Source: Chitinophagaceae bacterium (GTDB taxonomy: Bacteria; Bacteroidota; Bacteroidia; Chitinophagales; Chitinophagaceae). From it: a stretch of 55,404 nucleotides of DNA. Below are positions 38,775 through 47,729 of the stretch, one piece after another (position 1 is the stretch's first letter; each line of letters starts with the position of its first letter). A model generated the notes under the pieces. That model ran no database searches, was not told where the DNA came from, and saw only the letters and a list, made by a program, of their open reading frames with translations. Location of the stretch: assembly GCA_947447825.1 (NCBI GenBank), contig CANFLL010000015.1:1-55404 (forward strand). Reading direction: 5' to 3'. Both the position numbers and the translations under genes were made by a program.

Positions 38775-39467
38775 TTACACGTTTCCTTTCACCGCCACGG
38801 AAATGGTACTACTCCAGTGACCAATCTGTACGTTTTTGTAGCGATAGATTATCTTATATTTCCAAACTAGTTCTACCCCCAATGCCGGCAATGGAGATTG
38901 GTCAATAAAATCGGCAGCGTTGCTTACATTATTAAAAACAAAGCCTGTCCCCGCATCTTTCCATATTTCAAAGCCATCATAAGCATCTAATTTAGAGTGC
39001 AACATGGGATGTCCGCCACTCATCGACTTCAGCGAAAGGATTGGTGTGCCATTTGCCAATACAGTAGTACTTTCTTCTTCAAAAATACCCAAAGCCTTAG
39101 CTACATCCTCCGTTAGGTTTCCAGAGTTTATGCAATCCTGAATAATGTCTCTAAATAGACCTTCTACGTTTGCATTACAAACTGGCGGAACAACCAGTGG
39201 ATAAACGGTTAAAGTTGGCTTTGCACCCAAAATTTCAGCACCTTTGCCATGACGAATCAAATTTTTATAGCTAGTTACTGAAGAAGAGGTTGTGTGTACC
39301 TTTGTTTGAATATCCAAAATAAAATCCAAATAGGCACTCCCCTTTGCTAGGTCTGTAATTTTTGATGCAATTACCTTCATCTCATCTTTGTGATTAGGAT
39401 ATTCGGCCAGAAAATCTCTTATCTGTTTTGCTAGTTCAATATCACCTTTTTCTACTAATGTTCTCAT
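38775..39467 (-). CDS. Unknown 230-residue soluble protein
   Basis: I do not recognise a family. There is no signal peptide or membrane segment. The N-terminal half is helical and charged (MRTLVEKGDIELAKQIRDFL). The middle has VYPLVVPPVCNANVEGLFRDI, and the C-terminal part (FEIWKDAGTGFVFNNVSNAADF ... VELVWKYKIIYRYKNVQIGH) looks like a beta sandwich such as fibronectin-like or carbohydrate-type domains. It is transcribed alone, ends in two hairpins, and is divergent from the 21-bp array. Codon use is like that of its neighbours. Confidence 0.7.
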   Translation of the reverse strand: MRTLVEKGDIELAKQIRDFLAEYPNHKDEMKVIASKITDLAKGSAYLDFILDIQTKVHTTSSSVTSYKNLIRHGKGAEILGAKPTLTVYPLVVPPVCNANVEGLFRDIIQDCINSGNLTEDVAKALGIFEEESTTVLANGTPILSLKSMSGGHPMLHSKLDAYDGFEIWKDAGTGFVFNNVSNAADFIDQSPLPALGVELVWKYKIIYRYKNVQIGHWSSTISVAVKGNV

Positions 39468-39568
39468 TTTTTTTATTTAATAATAAATTTCAATTCTTTT
39501 AAATGTTTGTGTTTGTGAAGACATTCTATAATTCTGAGGCTTCATTTTTTTTTGCTGAATCTATAAAT

Positions 39569-39778
39569 GGTGTCACTTTACTTTATAGTGGTGTCACTTT
39601 ACTTTCGAGTGACGTCACTTTACTTTCAAGTGATGTCACTTTACTTTCGAGTGACGTCACTTTACTTTCAAGTGATGTCACTTTACTTTCGAGTGACATC
39701 ACTTTACTTTCGAGTGGTGTCACTTTACTTTCGAGTGACGTCACTTTACTTTCGAGTCACGTCACTTTACTTTCCAGA
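39569..39778. repeat. 21-bp tandem array, ten units
   Basis: Ten head-to-tail 21-bp units with consensus GACGTCACTTTACTTTCGAG plus T. At the junctions AGTGACGTCACT is a perfect 12-bp palindrome in several units and has one mismatch in others. Since 21 is divisible by three, all six frames can stay open; the frame from the ATG at 39503 reads heptads VTLLSSD and stops at 39784. In that frame the two commonest changes (TCG/TCA and GAC/GAT) are silent, but Tyr, Gly, Ile and His changes also occur. Translation is unproven. Confidence 0.95.
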
Positions 39779-39800
39779 AACTAACAAAAATTGTGATAAC

Positions 39801-39833
39801 GATAGGGAGGCATACCAAATACGCCTCCCTATC
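39801..39833. repeat. Hairpin after the 21-bp array
   Basis: GATAGGGAGGC and GCCTCCCTATC form a perfect 11-bp stem with an 11-base loop; there is no T-run on either side. Confidence 0.65.
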
Positions 39834-40194
39834 TCGCCGGTGGAACGTATAAAACAAGGTGATTGAAGTGGAAGATGCTGGTGGAGAAGGGTTTTTTGAG
39901 AAAGGTTTTGTTGTTAGTGAAGCCTTCTTTAGTGGAAGAGGCTTTTATGCCAGTGAAACCAAAAATGAACGGGGAAAAGCTAAAAGGTTGCGCCACAAGG
40001 AAATATATTATCGGTGATAGATATTTTGCTTGGCAGAAGCGCTTTACCAAACTTTCAAAACCCCATTTCCTCGCTTGAGGCTGCAAAGTAGTTCTTTATT
40101 AGTGAATAGAGGATAATAAGATTTTTAAGGGGAGAAATCGTTTTTCACATTCGCATCCAAAAACTTCTCGAAAGTTTGAATAAATAAAGAATTT
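39834..40194. other. Intergenic stretch without a convincing gene
   Basis: Overlapping short frames occur on both strands. They show repeated, low-complexity wording (AGTGGAAGATG, AGTGGAAGAGGC, AGTGAAGCC, AGTGAAACC) and no domain, so I do not call a gene. Confidence 0.4.
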
Positions 40195-40361
40195 GTAACT
40201 ATTCAGGGGATATTTAACCACCAGAGTCACTAAGGCATTCTCCAAGAACACAAGGAGTGTGTTGTATTATTTCTTCAGAACTACCCTTGGTGTACTCTAA
40301 ACCTGAGTGTATTTAGTTTTTTCCTAGTGTACTCGGCAGTAAATAACCACTGAAGAGTTAC
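40195..40361. mobile_element. R1 MITE, copy 4
   Basis: A 167-bp copy with ends GTAACTATTCAGGGG and GAAGAGTTAC. It is flanked by a perfect 8-bp direct repeat, AAGAATTT, at 40187-40194 and 40362-40369. Confidence 0.9.
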
Positions 40362-40384
40362 AAGAATTTTACGTTAGTCATTAC

Positions 40385-40552
40385 GAATGTCTCATCTGGC
40401 GCACCAGAAAAAAATGTGAATGACGTGTGGGGCTATGATTTGGTAACTTTTTGTAAGTTGCCAAATCTAACGGACAGAGACTTGCCACATTTAGATTTAC
40501 CAACTTCTGAAAAGTTGGCAAATCAGCGACGTATAAACCCACGTCATTGTAA
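40385..40552. mobile_element. R2 MITE-like element, partial and inverted copy
   Basis: 168 bp match the reverse complement of 6931-7098 with three differences. The other terminal inverted repeat and about 70 bp are missing. The element lies inside a transposase reading frame, which it interrupts. Confidence 0.85.
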
Positions 40553-40871
40553 AAGAAATTGTTATAAAAAAATTCTACCGAAGAATCGCTTAAATCTACA
40601 AATACCTCATGTTTTAGTTTGGACTGGGCTTGAGAAAAGGCACTTTTAGTCGTCTTCTGAATACTATAATTAGCACTGCGTAAACGACCGAAGAAGTCAT
40701 TCAATTCTCTGTGAAATGAACGTCTTAATAGTTGTGAAATGAAAAGGAAAACAATTTTGAAGGTTAAAATATGTGTTCTTACAAATCCTTTACAATAGTG
40801 GTGTCGCTGCGTTTAAAATATTTGTCATCCAGATTCGTCTTTGTAGGTGTTAATAATCTACGCCTATAATT
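40553..40871 (-). pseudogene. IS4-type transposase N-terminal fragment, frameshifted and truncated
   Basis: The minus strand encodes FVRTHILTFKIVFLFISQLL then RRSFHRELNDFFGRL and KTTKSAFSQAQSKLKHEVF, the N-terminal pattern of IS4-family DDE transposases (tF.k...fll...l.rSl..ELddFF, then SAFSQARxKL). The preceding part, LDDKYFKRSDTTIVKD, is in another frame and ends at a stop, so a frameshift lies near 40790. The reading frame runs into the R2 element at 40552. The DDE catalytic domain is absent. It is a dead remnant. Confidence 0.75.
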
Positions 40872-40941
40872 CTATACCTTTTTCAAGGGTGACAAAGTAA
40901 GAAAATCTAGCAAAAAATCTTTAACTTAACAGGATTGAATG

Positions 40942-41613
40942 CTAATTAGCTTGCAAACGGCTTCCAAAAAGCAAACTGCCAATCCTTACCATTGTGCTAC
41001 CTTCTTGAATGGCAAGTTTATAATCGCCGCTCATTCCCATACTTAAAATTTGCAATTGACAATTGAAGAGTTGGATGGATGAATATTTATCAAATATTGA
41101 TTTTAGTTTGATGAATTCTGCTTTTATTTTCTCTTGGTTTTCAGAAAAACTAGCCATCCCCATCATTCCCACAACACGAATGTTTTTTAGTTCATTAAAG
41201 CTATTTGCAAATAAACCCTCAATTTCGCTTTCATCAAAGCCAAATTTAGTTTCCTCATCCGCAATGTGAACTTGAAGTAGACAATCTATTGTGCGGTTGT
41301 TTTTTATGGCTTGTTTGTTGATTTCCTTTAACAAAGAAAAACTGTCAACACCATGAATAAGGTATACAAAAGGAGCAATATATTTAACTTTATTACTTTG
41401 TAGATGCCCAATAAAATGCCAGCGTATATCTTTAGGAAGCATCAGTTGTTTGTCGACTAATTCCTGAACATAGTTCTCTCCAAAATCTTTTTGTCCCAAA
41501 GCATATAAAGATTCAATGTCTGATGCAGGTTTTGTTTTACTAACGGCAACAAGGGTAGTTTTAGTATGTTTTAATTCACCAAGAACACTTTTGTAGTTAT
41601 CTATATTTATCAT
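40942..41613 (-). CDS. YggS-family PLP homeostasis protein
   Basis: This 223-residue single-domain protein of the PLPBP family binds PLP through Lys26 in AVSKTKP. It has DFGENYVQEL near 46-55, WHFIGHLQSNKVKYI near 65-79, and the phosphate-binding end SMGMSGDYKLAIQEGSTMVRIGSLLFG. The family keeps free PLP low and balances amino-acid metabolism; it has no known catalytic activity. The gene is a single unit downstream of an unremarkable spacer. Confidence 0.93.
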   Translation of the reverse strand: MINIDNYKSVLGELKHTKTTLVAVSKTKPASDIESLYALGQKDFGENYVQELVDKQLMLPKDIRWHFIGHLQSNKVKYIAPFVYLIHGVDSFSLLKEINKQAIKNNRTIDCLLQVHIADEETKFGFDESEIEGLFANSFNELKNIRVVGMMGMASFSENQEKIKAEFIKLKSIFDKYSSIQLFNCQLQILSMGMSGDYKLAIQEGSTMVRIGSLLFGSRLQAN

Positions 41614-41983
41614 ATTATTTAATTTGAAAGTTATTTGGATTTAGCCAATCTTGGAAGTAATAATGTTATCAAAAGATTATAAAAATCAAAAGTAATTATC
41701 TATCCACAATGCGCTTAAATTAGTTTTTGGAAGTTGTTGGTAAATACTTTCATCGTCCTTAAACAAATACTCTAGCTTTTTCAGGCAGCCTCTTAATTTT
41801 TCTCTTAATCTTGACACTACGCTTACTGAGTAACAACCAAATTTCTGATCTAGTTGAAGAAATAATATGGTATTAACGCAGCTATTAAACAAAGAATCAA
41901 TGACACTAAATAAAATAAATAAAACTTTTTTTATCCATAACTAATATTTTTAGTATTTTGCGCTAAAATAAATATTATCAATC
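41614..41983. other. Divergent spacer between yggS and the XRE-S24 gene
   Basis: A 68-codon minus-strand frame exists (41686-41892) but has no recognisable features. A near -7 box (TAGTATTTTG) at about 41949-41959 may serve the plus-strand regulator gene. Confidence 0.35.
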
Positions 41984-42736
41984 ATGAGTTACGCAGGAAA
42001 AAATCTTCGGTTTTTAAGAAAATCAAAAGGATGGACGCAAGAGGAAATAGCAGAACGATTAAAAATAAAACGCTCACTAGTAGGTGCTTATGAGGAGGAA
42101 AGAGCAGAACCTAAGTTGGAAGCTTTAGAAATTATGTCGGAGTTGTTTAAGCTTACATTAGACCAATTACTTCTACAAGATTTGTCGGCGGAAGGACAAG
42201 GAAGTTATTTAGAACAACGCCGAAAAGCAAAACTTGGTTCTGATGTGGCTGTTGTGCAGTTTGTGCCTATTAAGGCTGCGGCAGGCTACTTATCTGGCTA
42301 TGCGGATCCTGATTTTATTGATGAACTAAACACCTTCACACTGCCAATGCTAGCTCCTGGTCAGTATCGCGCTTTTGAAATTGTGGGTGATAGTATGTTG
42401 CCAACTCCTAGCGGCAGCGTGGTTGTGGGAGAAAAAGTGGAAAGAATGGATGATCTTAAAAACCATAATAGTTATGTGGTTCTCTCAAAAAGTGATGGAA
42501 TAGTTTATAAACGTATTGCGAAGGACAAAGAAAAAAAGAACAAGCTTACTCTCATTAGTGATAATCCTGTTTATGAACCTTACAGTGTTAGTGAAGAGGA
42601 TGTATTAGAAATTTGGAAGGCTGTTTACATCCTCCAAAAAGCAAATACCATTCAACGTTGGGACGTGAATCAGTTGGCAGGAATGGTAACTAATCTTCAA
42701 GAAGAAGTAGTTAGCTTAAAGCAAAAACTTGCATAG
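41984..42736 (+). CDS. XRE-family regulator with S24 (LexA/CI-like) domain
   Basis: This 250-residue protein has an HTH_3 domain (residues 4-60, WTQEEIAERLKIKRSLVGAYEEERAEPKLEAL) and a C-terminal S24 peptidase-like domain with the Ser-containing GDSMLPTPSGSVVVGEKV and a Lys in SKSDGIVYKRI. It ends in a coiled-coil-like tail (VTNLQEEVVSLKQKLA). Phage-type and stress repressors have this layout and can undergo RecA-linked self-cleavage, but the usual Ala-Gly cleavage site is not clear here. It stands alone, with no phage genes nearby. Confidence 0.88.
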   Translation: MSYAGKNLRFLRKSKGWTQEEIAERLKIKRSLVGAYEEERAEPKLEALEIMSELFKLTLDQLLLQDLSAEGQGSYLEQRRKAKLGSDVAVVQFVPIKAAAGYLSGYADPDFIDELNTFTLPMLAPGQYRAFEIVGDSMLPTPSGSVVVGEKVERMDDLKNHNSYVVLSKSDGIVYKRIAKDKEKKNKLTLISDNPVYEPYSVSEEDVLEIWKAVYILQKANTIQRWDVNQLAGMVTNLQEEVVSLKQKLA

Positions 42737-42872
42737 GAAAGCCTTGTTTGAAATTTAAGTTTTAAGTTTTCATTAAAGTTACACCGTTAGCCTAAGTAAT
42801 GATAATTGATTATATCAGTAGCTTCAAGAGCTAGGCACCGAAACTTTATACGGTCTCCTTTCGTCTTTAAAC

Positions 42873-43997
42873 TTAGATTTTACTTTCAACTTTCAACAAG
42901 TTTTTTACTTTATTGGCGGTATGGGTAAGTTCTGCATAATCATTACCAAGAATGGTTACATGCCCCATCTTGCGACCGGGTTTAGTTATCTTTTTGCCAT
43001 ACAGATGAACAAAGGTGTTACCTAGTTTTAACACTTCATCCATGCCATTATAGGTTGCTTCGCCCGAAAAACCTTCTGCACCCACCAAGTTTACTAAGGC
43101 GGAAGGAAGAATAGCGGCTGTGTTGCCTAAAGGAAGTTGCAACATTATGCGCCAAAGCATATCGTATTGGCTACAATAATTTGCTTCTATGGTGTGGTGA
43201 CCACTATTATGAACTCTGGGGGCAATCTCGTTTACAAGTACATCATTGTTGTTATCTACAAAAAGTTCAATGGCAAAAATGCCAGAACTTTTCAGTTCTC
43301 TCAATAACTTAAAAGCAATGGCTTCCACTTTCCATAAAACCTCTTTTGCCAATCGTGACGGCGTTAACTGATAGTCTAACAGATTGTATCGAACATCGAA
43401 CACCATTTCGGCAGGGGGATAAATAGCAGTTTCGCCTTTGTCGTTCATGGCAACTATTACTGCAATTTCTTTTTGAACTGGCACTAGTTTTTCCAGAACA
43501 GAAGGTGCATCAAATCCTTTTTCTATCTCGCTTTTATCTTTTATAATTTGTACACCCTTTCCGTCATAACCACCTTCACCTAGTTTGTGAACAGCTGGCA
43601 GAAATGCAATATGCTCTTTAAGATCAGTGAGTTGATGGGTAATAATAAAATTGGAGGTCGGAATATCTTTCTCTTTGTAAAATTGCTTTTGGTTGATTTT
43701 ATTTTTAATTACCCGTAAAATTGAGGGGGAAGGATAAACACGCACTCCTTCATTTTGAAGTTTTTCTAGTGCATCAACATTAACGGCTTCAATTTCGATG
43801 GTTATGGCATCAAGATTTTTTCCGAAATTATAAACAGTTTCGAAGTCTTTAATGTCCCCTTTTGTAAAATGATTACACAAATGTGCAGCAGGACATTCAA
43901 CATCATTCTCTAAAACATGGGTTTCTACCACGTAGTTAATCCCTGCCTGCAAAAGCATTCTTCCTAATTGCCCTCCTCCTAATATCCCTATTTTCAT
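42873..43997 (-). CDS. purK: 5-(carboxyamino)imidazole ribonucleotide synthase
   Basis: This 374-residue ATP-grasp enzyme converts AIR, ATP and bicarbonate to N5-CAIR in purine synthesis. It has GILGGGQLGRML at residues 3-14, KLGEGGYDGKGVQII near 140, EKLVPVQKEIAVIVA near 168, ELFVDNNNDVLVNEIAPRVHNSGHHTIEA near 240 and GRKMGHVTILG near 345. A TATCTTCG box about 16 bases upstream of the ATG is a -7 candidate. No purE is in the window. Confidence 0.95.
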   Translation of the reverse strand: MKIGILGGGQLGRMLLQAGINYVVETHVLENDVECPAAHLCNHFTKGDIKDFETVYNFGKNLDAITIEIEAVNVDALEKLQNEGVRVYPSPSILRVIKNKINQKQFYKEKDIPTSNFIITHQLTDLKEHIAFLPAVHKLGEGGYDGKGVQIIKDKSEIEKGFDAPSVLEKLVPVQKEIAVIVAMNDKGETAIYPPAEMVFDVRYNLLDYQLTPSRLAKEVLWKVEAIAFKLLRELKSSGIFAIELFVDNNNDVLVNEIAPRVHNSGHHTIEANYCSQYDMLWRIMLQLPLGNTAAILPSALVNLVGAEGFSGEATYNGMDEVLKLGNTFVHLYGKKITKPGRKMGHVTILGNDYAELTHTANKVKNLLKVESKI

Positions 43998-44104
43998 GCT
44001 GTGGTGTTTGCGGCGAAGATAATTTTTAAAGTATTATTCAAGGAAAGAGTAATCCACAATTAGATGCCATATTAGTTTATAGTTTACATTTTCAATAACC
44101 TTGG

Positions 44105-45592
44105 TTAGCTAAACCTTACTTTCACTTTATCCCATAATTGGTGTGCATCAGGGGTTAGTCTAAAAGTGAATATACTCGCCATCATAATGCTAGAGAAAAC
44201 TAAGAATTTAACAATAATGGCTACCCATCTCGCATAGAAACTTCCTAGCCAATAAGCGATGCCAAAAGAGGCAGCAGTTATCAAAATGGTCAACACGGTT
44301 TTACTGTCAAAAGGTTGCATCTTAAATTTTCTTCTAATAAATTCAAAACGGATATAGTTATAAACACTCATAGAAATTAGTTGCGCATAAGCAGAACCTA
44401 TTATGCCGTATTGTTTAATGAGAAAATAGTTTGTTGGCAGAATTAATACAATTAAAATAAGTCCACTAAAAAAATCGAACCGCCAATGAGATGAGGTCAA
44501 AATAACCATTCCATTTACACCAGTGCCAGCATCAATTATACGTACAATGCCTAAAATAATCATGGCGTTAATGCCAGTTAGATAGGAAGGATTTATATTG
44601 AAAGCATGGATGGTGTCTGTGGCATTCAAAACAACATTGCCGTAAATAAATAAGCTTGCTAACAACATGTTGATACAACTTCTTGTGTAAATTCTGTTTA
44701 CTTCAGTCAAGTTTTTATCTTTCCAAGCTTGGGATAAAACACCCACTGAGATGGCCTGCAAACTACGCTGTGGCACCTGAACAAGATTTGCCATGTATTG
44801 AGCCAAAGTGAAAATGCCGGCAGCACCAAAGTTCACCAACCCACCAATGAAGATGCCATCAATAGTTTGTCCGAGCGCATTAATTATTACTCCACTAAAC
44901 ATAAGTCCTTGCATCCAAAGCATTTTTTTATAAAACTTCTTAGTTACCCTGCTTATTTTGAAGGTTAAATAGAACTTTTTTTGCCTAACGATATACACCA
45001 ATAATATTAAAAATATGGCGAGATACAAAAAGGAAAATAGGTGAATAAAACCCGAAAAGGTTATAATTTTTAGATAGTATAATGCAATCAAAACAGAAGT
45101 AAATAACCTCAAAACTGTTTCTTTCAAAAAATTGGTTAGTACTGTCTTCTGCATCACCCAAGCCAAAGATTCAAGAACTGTATAGAGTAGTACACCTAAC
45201 CCGAAAGGAAAAACCCAGAAGTAATAATCAAGAAACAATTTAGAACCTTGCCCATAATTTTTAACCATATAAGGTTGAAAGACGATGCCAATGCCAAGAA
45301 CCATAATAAAACCAATCAAGGAAGCACATAATACCCAGGTAACCAAGTCAATTTCTTGGTCGGGAAGATTATCTCTATAATACGGATAAAATTTATAGAT
45401 AACTGAAATAGCCCCAAGACTAGAGAAGGCATATATATTGGTAGAAAAATCAAAAAACAAACGTGTTAACCCAAATTGAGCTTCTGTAAATACTCCGTTT
45501 TTAGTGTAGAGACAAATATTAATTGCCCCAATCACAAAGCCGATGTACAATAATATGCTGGATGTAATTGCCTGTTTCCGGATGTTTGCCAT
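44105..45592 (-). CDS. Wzx/MurJ-like polysaccharide flippase
   Basis: This 495-residue protein has about twelve to fourteen membrane segments and the layout of the MOP (MATE/Wzx) exporter superfamily: an N-terminal helix bundle starting KQAITSSILLYIGFVIGAIN, a central GVLSQAWKDKNLTEVNRIY cytoplasmic loop and GSAYAQLISMSVYNYIRFEF. Such proteins flip lipid-linked oligosaccharides across the inner membrane. There are no glycosyltransferase neighbours, so its substrate is open. It is next to purK, with a gap of 107 bp. Confidence 0.85.
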   Translation of the reverse strand: MANIRKQAITSSILLYIGFVIGAINICLYTKNGVFTEAQFGLTRLFFDFSTNIYAFSSLGAISVIYKFYPYYRDNLPDQEIDLVTWVLCASLIGFIMVLGIGIVFQPYMVKNYGQGSKLFLDYYFWVFPFGLGVLLYTVLESLAWVMQKTVLTNFLKETVLRLFTSVLIALYYLKIITFSGFIHLFSFLYLAIFLILLVYIVRQKKFYLTFKISRVTKKFYKKMLWMQGLMFSGVIINALGQTIDGIFIGGLVNFGAAGIFTLAQYMANLVQVPQRSLQAISVGVLSQAWKDKNLTEVNRIYTRSCINMLLASLFIYGNVVLNATDTIHAFNINPSYLTGINAMIILGIVRIIDAGTGVNGMVILTSSHWRFDFFSGLILIVLILPTNYFLIKQYGIIGSAYAQLISMSVYNYIRFEFIRRKFKMQPFDSKTVLTILITAASFGIAYWLGSFYARWVAIIVKFLVFSSIMMASIFTFRLTPDAHQLWDKVKVRFS

Positions 45593-46023
45593 AATGATTC
45601 GCGATAATAACTAATAACTATATTTAAAAGCACTAAAACAACTGCATTTTAATGAGGGCTGTAAATGTATAGGAAGCCTTTTATATAGGTTTAACTAATT
45701 GAGAATTAGATTGAATTTTTATATCTAAAAAATAGTTAAGGCTAAGAATGGGTTGAACACTGGTCTTTTGTAAACAACATTTCTTTTCAAAAGTAATAAA
45801 AGCATAAGAAGCAACTTAAAAAGAAAGTAGTTGCGTTGAAACATGGGGGTTACTCTTGAAAAGTAGCCATTTGTTTTAGAAGAAGTCCGTTGTGAAAAAA
45901 TAAATTCCACATCATTTTGAGTGTACTTTTTGGTTAACGGTTAATTTATTTTCCATTGCATAAAACTTTGCTACTTATATTGCACTGCACAACTGTATTA
46001 TTGAATTAAAAAGTTATTACTAA
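45593..46023. other. Divergent spacer between the flippase gene and pyrR
   Basis: No convincing gene was seen. An AT-rich stretch with a TTTG at 45967-45970 may carry the pyrR promoter, but the -7 box is weak. Confidence 0.3.
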
Positions 46024-46551
46024 TTGAAAACAATTTTATCTAGCCATCAAGTTGCCCTGAGTATTAAACGTCTTGCACATCAGATACTAGAAAATCATAT
46101 TCTATTGCAAGATACCGTTTTGATAGGCTTACAACCAAGAGGCATTTTTTTGAGTGATAAGATTGTTACTGAAATAAAAAATATCATCGATCCCTCTTTA
46201 GTAACTTATGGTAAATTGGATATTACATTTTATCGGGACGATATTCACAAACAAATTCATAATGCAAATCAAACGGATATTCCTTTCAGTATTGAGAATA
46301 AAAAAGTGGTGTTGATTGATGACGTATTATGGACTGGCAGAACAATTCGTGCTGCATTAGATGCACTTTTAGATTTTGGCAGACCTAAAAAAGTGGAATT
46401 ATGTGTACTGATTGACAGAAGATTTAGTAGAGAATATCCCATTCAGGCAGACTACGTGGGTAGGTCTATTGATACTTTCCCTAATCAAAAAGTGATGGTA
46501 TATTTAAATGATAAAATACGTGAAGAAAGCGTTGAACTCTGGGAATCATGA
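46024..46551 (+). CDS. pyrR: PyrR-family phosphoribosyltransferase, TTG start
   Basis: This 175-residue PRTase-fold protein is the pyr regulator/uracil phosphoribosyltransferase. It has KTILSSHQVALSIKRLAHQI at the start, LIGLQPRGIFLSDKI near 34-48, YRDD near 74, and the PRPP loop KVVLIDDVLWTGRTIRAALDAL near 95-116. An in-frame TAA lies directly before the TTG at 46024 and there is no other Met before the conserved region, so TTG is the only possible start. It lies upstream of pyrB (170-bp gap). In Bacteroidota PyrR is not proven to act by RNA attenuation. Confidence 0.93.
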   Translation: MKTILSSHQVALSIKRLAHQILENHILLQDTVLIGLQPRGIFLSDKIVTEIKNIIDPSLVTYGKLDITFYRDDIHKQIHNANQTDIPFSIENKKVVLIDDVLWTGRTIRAALDALLDFGRPKKVELCVLIDRRFSREYPIQADYVGRSIDTFPNQKVMVYLNDKIREESVELWES

Positions 46552-46720
46552 GACTTATAGTTGAAAGTTAAATGTTGAAAGTATAGCGTCGATAGCTGAC
46601 AGTAATAACATCAACTATTGAATCTAAACTTTCCCTCTCTCGACTTTCAATTTTCAATTCTCAATTTTCAACTCTCAATTTACTATTCATAAAGCTGTTT
46701 TCCTTTAACTTCGTTTTTTA

Positions 46721-47650
46721 ATGATACTTTCTACAAAACATTTACTTGGCATTAAGCATCTTACTAAGGAAGATATTCAACTAATTCTTTCTACTGCATC
46801 AGATTTTAAGGGGGTTTTACAAAGGCCTGTGAAAAAAGTTCCATCTCTACGGGACGTAACCATCGTGAATCTTTTTTACGAAAACTCTACCAGAACAAGA
46901 ATGAGTTTCGAATTGGCTGAGAAAAGGTTAAGTGCCGACACCTTAAACTTTGCTGCAAGTAGTTCTTCCGCTGCTAAAGGAGAAACACTTTTGGACACAG
47001 TTCAGAATATTCTTAGCATGAAAGTGGATATGATTGTAATGCGCCATAGTGCAAGTGGAGCTCCACATTTCTTATCAAAGCAAATAGATGCAGCCATCAT
47101 CAATGCTGGCGACGGCATTAATGAACACCCAACCCAAGCATTACTAGACGCTTTTTCGATGGTAGAGAAATTTGGAACGCTAGAAGGATTAAGGGTTGCT
47201 ATTATTGGAGACATCATGCACAGCCGTGTTGCATTGAGCAATATTTATCTCCTCAAAAAGATGGGAGCTGAAGTAATGGTTGCCGGTCCACCAACGCTTA
47301 TTCCCAAATATATAAAAGAAGCCTTAAATGTTCGAGTGGTATATAATGTGAAAGAAGCACTTGAATGGTGCGATGTGGCCAATGTTCTTCGTATTCAATT
47401 GGAGAGACAAAATCAACCGTTATTTTCTTCATTAAGGGAATACAATTTGGCTTATGGCATTACCAGAAAACTGTTGGACAGTATTGGTAAAGAAATTACC
47501 ATTATGCATCCTGGCCCAATCAATAGAGGCGTTGAACTTGATAGCGATGTGGCAGATGGCAGTAACTCAATCATTTTAAATCAGGTAGAAAATGGTGTAG
47601 CGGTTAGGATGGCAGCCTTGTATCTACTCAGACCGCAACACAGCAACTGA
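46721..47650 (+). CDS. pyrB: Aspartate carbamoyltransferase, catalytic subunit
   Basis: This 309-residue enzyme makes carbamoyl-aspartate from carbamoyl phosphate and aspartate. The carbamoyl-phosphate site FYENSTRTRMSFELA (residues 50-64), NAGDGINEHPTQALLDAFSM (near 128-147) and MHPGPINRGVEL (near 265-276) are all present. A TAACTTCG box ends a few bases before the ATG. coaD follows after 79 bp of AT-rich inverted repeat. No pyrI regulatory subunit gene is next to it. Confidence 0.96.
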   Translation: MILSTKHLLGIKHLTKEDIQLILSTASDFKGVLQRPVKKVPSLRDVTIVNLFYENSTRTRMSFELAEKRLSADTLNFAASSSSAAKGETLLDTVQNILSMKVDMIVMRHSASGAPHFLSKQIDAAIINAGDGINEHPTQALLDAFSMVEKFGTLEGLRVAIIGDIMHSRVALSNIYLLKKMGAEVMVAGPPTLIPKYIKEALNVRVVYNVKEALEWCDVANVLRIQLERQNQPLFSSLREYNLAYGITRKLLDSIGKEITIMHPGPINRGVELDSDVADGSNSIILNQVENGVAVRMAALYLLRPQHSN

Positions 47651-47725
47651 TAATTGATAATTGATAATTGACACATGACAATTATCAATTACTAATTGTC
47701 AAATATAAATTATCAATTATCATTT
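47645..47725. repeat. AT-rich inverted linker repeat
   Basis: Tandem TGATAATT units at the left face CAATTATCAATT and AATTATCAATTATC at the right, giving stems across the whole pyrB-coaD gap. The same wording is found at 14538-14587 and 27845-27875. Confidence 0.6.
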
Positions 47726-47729
47726 TATT

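Noticed and set aside
39829-40086. Overlapping open frames of 71 and 85 codons on both strands
   Set aside because: Low-complexity wording, no homology pattern, and mutual overlap; neither has a promoter or operon context.
41686-41892. 68-codon minus-strand frame upstream of yggS
   Set aside because: No recognisable features and AT-rich upstream sequence; it could be a real small gene, but nothing supports it.
45725-45910. 61-codon minus-strand frame rich in Leu
   Set aside because: Leu/Lys-rich composition explained by A/T runs; no start context and no partner gene.
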